Source: Druceiella hillmani (taxonomy: Eukaryota; Arthropoda; Insecta; Lepidoptera; Hepialidae). Taken from it: 64,000 bases of DNA. The stretch lies in NCBI GenBank assembly GCA_039881145.1, contig JAYKKI010000037.1, forward strand, positions 15,759,501 to 15,823,500. Direction: 5' to 3'. Made by a program: the position numbers and the translations under genes. Positions 58,441 through 64,000 of this stretch are shown piece by piece (position 1 is the stretch's first letter; each line of letters starts with the position of its first letter). The notes beneath the pieces are model-generated. The model searched no databases and was not told where the DNA came from. It saw only the letters and a list, made by a program, of their open reading frames with translations.

Positions 58441-58512
58441 ATCTTTAATTTCTTTACCACGACCTAGGTTTCGTTGTATTACAACATCTTCAGGTGGGAT
58501 ATTAGCAAAGAT
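58441..58512 (-). ncRNA. Type I hammerhead ribozyme, upstream pseudo-LTR
   Basis: Identical in sequence to the ribozyme at 55348-55419: core CUGAAGA at 58487-58493, GAAA at 58469-58472, GUC at 58461-58463. It sits about 230 nt upstream of the ORF start, so cleavage would set the 5' end of the genomic RNA as GUGGUAAAG. With the downstream copy it would release a unit of about 3.1 kb. Confidence 0.88.
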
Positions 58513-58760
58513 TAACTCTTAGGAACAACCAACAGCATTTATATGTTTCAAACACAATAGCGGAAGACTACTTTGTGCGGATTTTTCCATTGTTTATGTT
58601 AGTGAGTTTATTGCAGGGGCGCAGACTAGGTTTTATTATATTACAGAGAGTTATACAATATACCAGTATTCTAGTTGGGGTAATAAATTCAATTGTTGTT
58701 ATTATGTGAAGTTATACAATGCAAACTTTAGGGTGTATGTAATAAAATTAAATGGAAATT

Positions 58761-58910
58761 ATTGTCGGTAATATATTGCAAAGGCAAGGGTATTTGAAAG
58801 TAAGGCCAAGGTAATATACTAATTCTACATATCTTATTATCGGTAATATATTTATACAAAAGCAAGGGTATTTGAAAGTAAGGACAAGGTAATACACTAA
58901 TTCTACATAT
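58761..58910. repeat. 75-bp tandem repeat in the upstream pseudo-LTR
   Basis: Same twofold 75-bp repeat as at 55668-55817, shifted by 3093 bp. Confidence 0.9.
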
Positions 58911-59310
58911 CTCCGATTTTGTGTATTCATATATTTATTTATTTATTTCTTTTAATTTTTTTTTTTTTTTTTTTTTATTATATATACTTATATTTATATG
59001 TGTATTAATGCTGAAACAGTTTCCAGGGTACTGTAGTATCAATGTTTTATATTTATATTATATCTAGAAGATATTAAGAATGGGTGATGATATTATATTT
59101 AGTTGTTCATTTAATATATTGACCTTGATATCTTTTTTATGTCTGTTTATTTCTAATGTTTCTAGGATGTTAAGTTTATTGCCTTTTGTATTTATTTGTA
59201 ATATATAGGGGGCATTATCAGTATGGGGGTGATGGTTATTTTCAATGAGATGTTTAGCAAAGTGAGATGTGTCTGGTTTATTATTACGCCAGCTGGCGAT
59301 GTGTTCTTTA

Positions 59311-59484
59311 CATTTTTTGAAAAATTATGAAAAAAAGAAAGAAAAATTTTAAGAATAAAGAATAATTAAAGAATATGAAATAGCAATAAAAAAATGGCAA
59401 TTAATTAAAATTGGAAAACAAAAATAAGACAGTAAAGGAAATAAGAAAGTTCAGATTTATTCAAATGAGTTTTAAAAGCAATTA
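59311..59484. other. A-rich stretch between PLE and Helitron
   Basis: Purine-rich AT sequence with no feature. It replaces the expected end of the Helitron helicase, so the Helitron 3' end (CTRR with hairpin) is not recognisable here. Confidence 0.5.
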
Positions 59485-59793
59485 TTAAGGATAACGTCGG
59501 CATTGAGATTGAATTGATGTCTTATTAATTCTTATTGCATAACACACCGATACTGGGAATTGCGTTCTTTTAAATTGGAATGGAAAATTATTTGGTATTA
59601 TGGGAATTCTGGGAATAAAGACAGTTTCTCCTGCACCGCAACCTGTTAAAATTTGAGCCTCGATTATATTTTGTTGCATCTGGGTTACTTTTAGCCGAGT
59701 TCCATTGCAAAGTTGTGGTGGTCTTAAATTTCGGAGCAGAATAATCGGAAGGCCAATTTTTAAACAAATTTCATGAGAAGGAAGTCCGGGCAT
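59485..59793 (-). pseudogene. Helitron Pif1-type helicase, C-terminal part
   Basis: The 102-codon frame contains GLPSHEICLKIGLPIILLRN, LCNGTRL, IEAQILTG, VFIPRIP and FPVSVCYAIRINK. This is the block that follows helicase motif IV and leads to motif V/VI in Helitron and Pif1 proteins (LPPHEL-LKVG-PIMLLRN, NGTR, FIPRI, FP-Afa-TINK). The expected GQSL continuation and motif VI are lost: after INK the sequence turns to unrelated residues and stops. The preceding 150 or so residues of the helicase are deleted between this piece and the Walker B block. Confidence 0.9.
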
Positions 59794-60261
59794 ATATGTC
59801 TACCGCTTCTACTCCTTTTCGATGGGCCATCGTACATTCATCCCATATGATTAAATTACACTCACGTAATACCTAAGCTTTGTCGCTATTTCTTGAAATA
59901 CTACAGGTTGGACTTTCCGTGCGATCTAAATCAATTGGTATTTTAAACATACTGTGAGCAGTTTTACCTCCTGGTAGCAATGTTGCAGCTATACCTGATG
60001 AAGCTACGGCAAGAGCAATTTTACGCTGATTTCGAACATAAGCTAATATTAATTTAGTCAAAAAGGTTTTCCCAGTTCCCCCAGGTGCATCTAAAAACCA
60101 TATTGTTCTCAAATTATTCTAAACACTCTCGCACACGCGATCATAGACTGAAAATTGTTCTGCAGTCATCATTGGGACACCGTTTTCTAATGTTGCCAGC
60201 AGTTCCATTGAGTTGTAACCAATCTCTGTAGAATATTCCCTATTGGTAACCTCTCCGACTG
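59794..60261 (-). pseudogene. Helitron Pif1-type helicase, N-terminal part (Walker A and B)
   Basis: From the edge of the telomere array the frame reads TNREYSTEIGYNS, MTAEQFSVYDRVCESV, stop (60119-60121), then WFLDAPGGTGKTFLTKL with Walker A GGTGKT at 60065-60082, ASSGIAATLLPGGKTAHSMFKIP (motif Ia region), stop (59873-59875), then VLRECNLIIWDECTMAH with Walker B WDEC near 59831-59842, and GVEAVD before the frame is lost. Both stops are single-base type changes in an otherwise continuous frame. The ATPase that would unwind DNA during rolling-circle transposition is therefore dead. Confidence 0.92.
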
Positions 60262-60592
60262 AGGTTAGGTTAGGTTAGGTTAGGTTAGGTTAGGTTAGGT
60301 TAGGTTAGGTTAGGTTAGGTTAGGTTAGGTTAGGTTAGGTTAGGTTAGGTTAGGTTACGTTTGGTTAGGTTACGTTAGGTTAGGTTAGGTTACGTTAGGT
60401 TAGGTTAGGTTACGTTAGGTTAGGTTAGGTTAGGTTAGGTTAGGTTAGTTAGGTTAGGTTAGGTTAGGTTAGGTTAGGTTAGGTTAGGTTAGGTTAGGTT
60501 AGGTTAGTTTAGGTTAGGTTAGGTTAGGTTAGGTTAGGTTAGGTTAGGTTAGGTTAGATTAGGTTAGGTTAGGTTAAGTTAGGTTAGGTTGG
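60262..60592 (+). repeat. (TTAGG)n interstitial telomere-type array
   Basis: About 331 bp, roughly 66 units, reading TTAGG on the plus strand. A few variants occur: TTACG at about 60355, 60370, 60390 and 60410 (the last three spaced 20 bp, a small higher-order pattern), TTTGG, and single-base slips (TTAGTT, TTAGTTT, TTAGATT, TTAAG). It interrupts the Helitron frame between CEYGLPTTKPT and SVGEVTNREYS, where related Helitrons run on within a few residues. TTAGG is the ancestral arthropod telomere repeat. Helitron sequence on both sides shows this is not a chromosome end. Confidence 0.97.
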
Positions 60593-61060
60593 TTTGGTTG
60601 TTGGCAAACCATATTCACAGAGTGATTTACCGCCTACTGCTTTTAAGTCTTCCTGAAGAGCTAATAAGCACTGATTTATGGCAAGATCATGAAAATTATC
60701 ATTAGTTGCGCCTTTATCATTGTGAGATATATTCCGAAGAAAGTCTTCTGCAATTTTTTCTTTATATTTTTCCCATAATTGTACAGTATCTGACAAAAAA
60801 CAAAATGTGAGTAATGTTACAAACAAATATCGTAACCGTCGTGGATTATCACTAACACAGGATTCTGCTAAAGCGTCATCCCAATGCTGATCGTTTTCAA
60901 GCAATTGACGCGCTTGGCAACCTGCATGATAAGTTAGATAAACAACATCGTCTACTTTTTTAAAATCTATAAATGATATTGATCCTCGCACTATATTTAA
61001 TAATAATCGTAAATAGAAACACTCAGCGTTGTTTGGATGAACGGTATACACTCTACCAAC
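60593..61060 (-). pseudogene. Helitron Rep-helicase linker region
   Basis: Reads RVYTVHPNNAECFYLRLLLN, RGSISFIDFKKV, a LTYHAGCQARQLLENDQHWDDAL block, LRYLFVTLLTFCFLSD, LWEKYKEKIAEDFL, and QEDLKAVGGKSLCEYGLP. This is the conserved stretch between the Rep nuclease and helicase of animal Helitrons (VHPNN-E-F-LRLLL, ACQ-LGLLENDQHWD, LF-iiL-tC-p-LWEKYK). It is shifted by one frame relative to the Rep piece at about 61060 and runs into the TTAGG array at its end. Confidence 0.92.
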
Positions 61061-61970
61061 TCTACTCTACGAACATGTTCTTTGAAAATACCTGACTTGC
61101 CATCTACAGGCCTGCCACGGCGTCTACGATTAAAGACACCTCGTTGCTTATCGTAGGTATAATACGATGGAACTTCTTTATACAAAAGAGATTTTGCAAA
61201 ATCATCAGTTTGTCAAAGTCGAAAGAATGCTAATAAAGTTGTTTGTCTAGGGTTCTCTAATCGTTCTTTAATATTTTCGGCGTTGAAATATATACGTTGA
61301 CCGCCTTCAAGATGAACATCCAGATGAGTCACAGGTGGATATCTTTCGTGAATGTTGAAATTTAAGATCCGCCACACAGCTTCTGAAGAGCTGATATATC
61401 TGCCTGACTGAAATCTAGTAACTTCATCATGTTCATTTCTCAACGCAAATGTAGCTTGGTCACTGCCCTTGTTAATATACTTACAAATATATTTTATTGA
61501 CTCTACACTATTACACATTTCAACATTAATGTGAGCTTGAAATGCTCTAGACAACACAGGCGAATACGGAACGACCCACCTATTATCTAAAGTAACCTGT
61601 TGTCCAGACACTCGCTTTTCGACAGTAAAACCACCATTGTCTCTTGAACGACGACGATATAATGGGTATCCATCATGTCCTGTTACAGTTTCATCCACTA
61701 AGGCTTTTGGATATCTTTTAGTGCAACGACCGTCTTGCATGCAAGGAGCATTCCCGTTAAATGCACTACGTGGGCCACGTATCATATGAGTTTTAACAAT
61801 GTCGTATAACACATGATCTGCAATCGGATCTGGAATTTCAAGCCGGATTGAACTGTCTACATCATTAGGTCGAACCTTATCTTTTAACCAAAGCAGGATA
61901 TGTGCGTGAGGTAAGCCGCTTTTTTGCCACTCAACACTATACATATAACACAATACTTCTCTAAAAATGT
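61061..61970 (-). pseudogene. Helitron Rep nuclease, HUH and two-tyrosine part
   Basis: Contains the HUH motif GLPHAHILLWL (HAH at 61900-61908) that binds the metal, and the active-site pair Y155/Y159 in KYICKYINKGSD (61489-61491 and 61477-61479), which join covalently to cleaved DNA in rolling-circle transposition. Between them is typical sequence (MIRGPRSAFNGNAPCM, GRCTKRYPK, NRWVVPYSP, HINVEMCNSVESIKY). After FFRL a TGA (61213-61215) interrupts, but the same frame continues with QTDDFAKSLLYKEVPSYYTYDK and NRRRRGRPVDG down to a frameshift near 61060. The active-site residues are kept although the gene is dead. Confidence 0.95.
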
Positions 61971-62231
61971 TATCTTTTTAAGTAGATCTATCATTGATTT
62001 TAATTTTAAATGAAAAACTCTTGCGATAATATCATGGCTGTCATGCGGTGCTTGACCCTCAAGAAGCTCCCGAGTGATTTCATCCCACTTGGGATTGGTA
62101 GTTACAGTAATAAATAAGTCGGGACGTCTATATTTTCTTACGTAACAAAAAGCATCTTGTGTACGTTCGTGCATGTAGCGTGGACCACCAGTAAAAGAAG
62201 AGGGTAAAATAACTAAACGGCCCATATTCAC
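61971..62231 (-). pseudogene. Helitron Rep nuclease, motif 1 part
   Basis: Reads VNMGRLVILPSSFTGGPRYM, TQDAFCYVRKYRRPDLFITV then TTNPKWDEI, which is Rep motif 1 (FIT-T-NPKW-EI; 62076-62114), and ELLEGQAPHDSHDIIARVFHLKLK. A frameshift at about 61970-61976 (after LLKK) separates it from the HUH part, and another at about 62228 from the preceding piece. Confidence 0.93.
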
Positions 62232-62455
62232 CGTATCATTTTGGCGTCGCGAAAGTGCACGTATTCTTCAGCGCGCAGCTGCCTTTGATTAGATCGTATA
62301 TAAACTAATCTTTCGGTTTCAATTTTTGCGTATATGTCAACAATAAACTGATTGAATAAGCCACGAAAACGTTGAAAGTATGCAAATCTATTCCTTCTCA
62401 CTTGCAAGTGGTAACAATAAAATTGAAGGCATGACATCTTTTTATTATAATTAGG
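62232..62455 (-). pseudogene. Helitron pre-Rep region, second piece
   Basis: Reads RVPNYNKKMSCLQFYCYHLQ, VRRNRFAYFQRFRGLFNQFI, VDIYAKIETERLVYIRSNQR, QLRAEE. This corresponds to the helix-rich M-x(3)-FY-Y-l--R-----l---grLfqqyiVD-Y--iE--RL-yir--Q--LR-e segment before Rep in animal Helitrons. It is displaced by one base from the preceding piece at about 62455. Confidence 0.9.
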
Positions 62456-63029
62456 TACGCGGATCAGTGTGGTGTAAAGCAAAATTATAACCATCTTCCC
62501 CTCGACAGTATATTAAAGGATATTGCAAACTGTCGTAAGCGCTGTGGGTTTCGTAAATACGTTGCAAACGATTGTCTCTGGAACGGATAACGATATCACG
62601 CCTATCACATTCCTGGTCGACCAATACTACAGCAACTTCATTCGTGGATGGAGCATTATAACGACCAGGGTGTTCCTGAGTTGGACGCCTATCGGCATTT
62701 ATAACAATTTTATAATTATTATCACCATCTTGAGGAAAAGCTTCTAATGCCGATTTAAAACTGCATACATACGAATTAACCTGATGAAACATGTTCTGAA
62801 GTTGTGAAATGAGTTCAGTATTTAAATTCGGGAAATGTTGATTTCTTATATTCGACTGTTTGTTGTAGTCGGATACAAAATATATTTGAAGAAACTTAGG
62901 TTGATCTTCAGGCAAAAGGGATCCTATCAAATGGTAAACCTGACCTTGTATCTTAAAAGTAGGCATGAAAGGACCTTCTGAGATTTGTTGAGCACCAAAT
63001 TCATGAAATTTGAACATTTGAACATTCAT
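62456..63029 (-). pseudogene. Helitron pre-Rep region, first piece
   Basis: Reads FKIQGQVYHLIGSLLPEDQP, KFLQIYFVSD, IVINADRRPTQEHPGRYNAP, EVAVVLVDQE, RDIVIRSRDNRLQRIYETHS, AYDSLQYPLIYCRGEDGYNF. This is the conserved FRIQG-VYHRIGSLLP ... L-fIYF-D ... NRPTN...HPGRYN-P...EVAVV ... R-i-lr-rdg-lq-I-e-h-aYD-LqYPL-f--GedGy region. The GAFQMTSFGA-like junction with the finger piece is slightly scrambled at 63005-63030. Confidence 0.92.
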
Positions 63030-63310
63030 GTCATTTGAAACGCACCATTATAAGTGCGAATATTGTCTAAGAACTGTTTAGATTGCACATGTTGCCCTAA
63101 AAGTAGTGATTTCAAAGGTTCCGGTGAGTCTTCGAACGAAAGCAAATTTATTTTAACTCCAGAACAACAGAAACCAGCCGACTCCTTACTCCACTTTAAA
63201 GCATTACAAAAAGAACATATTACGTTCATATCGCCTATTACAGAAGATGATCTGTAATCAATTGTGAGGTTATAAGCAAACCCACTTTTATATTTGTCGG
63301 ACCACACCAC
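63026..63310 (-). pseudogene. Helitron cysteine-rich finger region
   Basis: Reads YNLTIDYRSSSVIGDMNVIC, SFCNALKWSKESAGFCCSGV, KINLLSFEDSPEPLKSLLLG and FLDNIRTYNGAFQMT. The CxxC-A-kW--E----CC--GKv pattern is the zinc-finger-like segment of animal Helitron replicases. A frameshift near 63305 separates it from the repeat region. Confidence 0.92.
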
Positions 63311-63975
63311 TGAATTCGTAGATTGATCTTTTGTATGTTTACATCTAAGTCATTAAGACTATGTCGAAATCTATCCGCAGTAAGACGGGCCTCTCGCTGT
63401 TCGTCCGTTTCAAAAAACCGAATATTTTCAATTTTTAATCTTTCATTAGACAAACTTATTAATCGTTCTTGTCTCAAAGAATTGTAATATTCGCGTCCCG
63501 ACTCTAGTCGTTGTTCATGCTCATGTTCATCTTCAAGAGATCGAATAATATTATGGTGCACTCTATCATTTGTCAAACGGTCTTCATATTGAGTAAAAAT
63601 GTTAGATTCTCGAGATAAAATATGACGTTCGCGATCAGCTGTAAGCCGTAATTCCCTCTCAGTGAAGGTTTTTGACTCAAGGGATAGTACATGCCGTTCG
63701 CGATCAGCTGTGAGACGTACTTCCCTTTCAGTGTAGGTTTCGGACTCGCGAGATAATGTATGCCGTTCGCGGTCAGCTGTGAGCCGCAATTCTCGTTGTG
63801 AAGCAGTTTCAGCTTCTCGGGATAACACATGTTGTTCTCGGTCAGTGGTAAGCCTTAGCTCTCGTTGAGAAGAGCTTTGACACGCACGTGATGTAGCTCG
63901 TCTCGCTCTGTTAGCTGCTAATCGCATCTCTCTCTCGGGAGAGCTTTCATTGGCTCGAGAAGTTGAGGCACTAAC
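63311..63975 (-). pseudogene. Helitron N-terminal 23-residue tandem repeats
   Basis: On the minus strand a frame open to a TGA at 63976-63978 encodes about eight repeats of 23 residues: (S/T)(Q/E)RELRLTADRERH, then (V/T/I)LSRE(S/A)ET. The middle four (about 63565-63850) are well kept and the flanking ones diverged (PEREMRLAANRARRATSR upstream, EQREARLTADRFRHSL downstream). The DNA period is 69 bp. Highly charged helical repeats of this kind precede the finger region in many arthropod Helitrons; their role is unknown. The upstream part runs off the window. Confidence 0.88.
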
Positions 63976-64000
63976 TCAATGCCTATTTCTCATTCTCCTA

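Larger units (their letters stand above)
55319..59310 (-). mobile_element. Penelope-like retroelement, tandem array of one full and one 5'-truncated unit
   Basis: Read on the minus strand, a 5'-truncated unit (59310 to 58412) is followed directly by a complete unit (58411 to 55319). The shared part, 55319-56218 and 58412-59310, is a direct repeat of about 900 bp. By eye it differs only by one substitution (56202 region, GTTGGC against GCTGGC) and one T in a homopolymer. This partial-tandem layout with a pseudo-LTR is characteristic of PLEs. Each repeat holds a hammerhead ribozyme, the 3' untranslated region, an A-tract and the last 82 codons of the ORF. No target-site duplication is obvious. 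The right edge abuts AT-rich DNA that leads into the Helitron. Confidence 0.95.
58412..59310 (-). repeat. Pseudo-LTR, upstream 5'-truncated unit
   Basis: Partner of 55319-56218. On the minus strand it starts abruptly within codon 671 of the ORF and carries the last 82 codons (59064-59310) with one change, N677 to S, so its open frame is a fragment. Truncation at the 5' side is what target-primed reverse transcription produces. Confidence 0.95.
59485..64000 (-). mobile_element. Decayed autonomous Helitron, 5' part beyond the window
   Basis: Successive minus-strand pieces spell out an animal Helitron replicase: N-terminal repeats, Cys-rich finger, pre-Rep region, Rep nuclease, linker and Pif1-type helicase. 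I count at least five frameshifts, in-frame stops at 61213-61215, 60119-60121 and 59873-59875, a large deletion in the helicase and an inserted telomere-repeat array. Neither terminus is visible: the 5' TC end lies beyond 64000 and the 3' CTRR hairpin was not found. The element is therefore non-functional, but its domains are easy to follow. Confidence 0.92.

Noticed and set aside
55655..58930. Two identical 60-codon minus frames (55655-55837 and 58748-58930)
   Set aside because: They are created by the 75-bp tandem repeat in the PLE 3' region and duplicated with the pseudo-LTR. There is no sign of a peptide gene.
60262..60592. True chromosome end
   Set aside because: Helitron coding sequence continues on both sides of the TTAGG array, so it is interstitial.
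62523..63257. Plus-strand frames of 67-74 codons
   Set aside because: Antisense to clearly recognisable Helitron coding pieces.

Overview
The window looks like 64 kb of AT-rich nuclear DNA from an arthropod, probably an insect. The evidence is very low gene density, long dinucleotide microsatellites, several transposon families typical of arthropods, and a long (TTAGG)n array, which is the canonical arthropod telomere repeat. No host protein-coding gene, tRNA or rRNA could be supported. Everything recognisably coding is transposon-derived.

Positions 1-55,000 are a gene desert holding (i) degraded transposon relics: a mariner transposase fragment (23393-23560, minus), two non-LTR reverse transcriptase C-terminal fragments (21705-21845 and 49970-50455, plus) and a BED-finger hAT-type transposase pseudogene (33641-35150, plus); (ii) two newly noticed dispersed repeat families, each with one plus and one minus copy (3305-3622 / 31903-32192 and 45833-46040 / 52369-52575); (iii) solitary hammerhead-ribozyme relics at 7587-7714 and 32241-32395; (iv) about a dozen short-loop inverted repeats, the best being a perfect 31-bp hairpin at 38860-38925; and (v) microsatellites and small minisatellites.

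Positions 55319-59310 (minus) hold a Penelope-like retroelement (PLE). It has one uninterrupted 752-codon ORF (reverse transcriptase plus GIY-YIG endonuclease) and sits in tandem behind a 5'-truncated second copy, so a nearly identical direct repeat of about 900 bp (a pseudo-LTR) brackets the ORF. Each repeat carries an intact-looking type I hammerhead ribozyme with a tiny palindromic stem III. The low divergence of the repeats suggests recent activity.

Positions 59485 to the right edge (minus) hold a decayed autonomous Helitron. It shows N-terminal 23-residue repeats, a cysteine-rich finger, a Rep/HUH two-tyrosine nuclease and a Pif1-type helicase, all broken by frameshifts, stops and a helicase deletion. 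The helicase region is also split by about 330 bp of (TTAGG)n at 60262-60592, which is an interstitial telomere array inside transposon coding DNA.

The most interesting signals are the PLE ribozymes with their solitary relics (one folded into a 52-bp palindrome), the telomere array inside the Helitron, and the excess of short-loop inverted duplications. All similarity statements come from reading the sequence by eye; no search or folding program was run.
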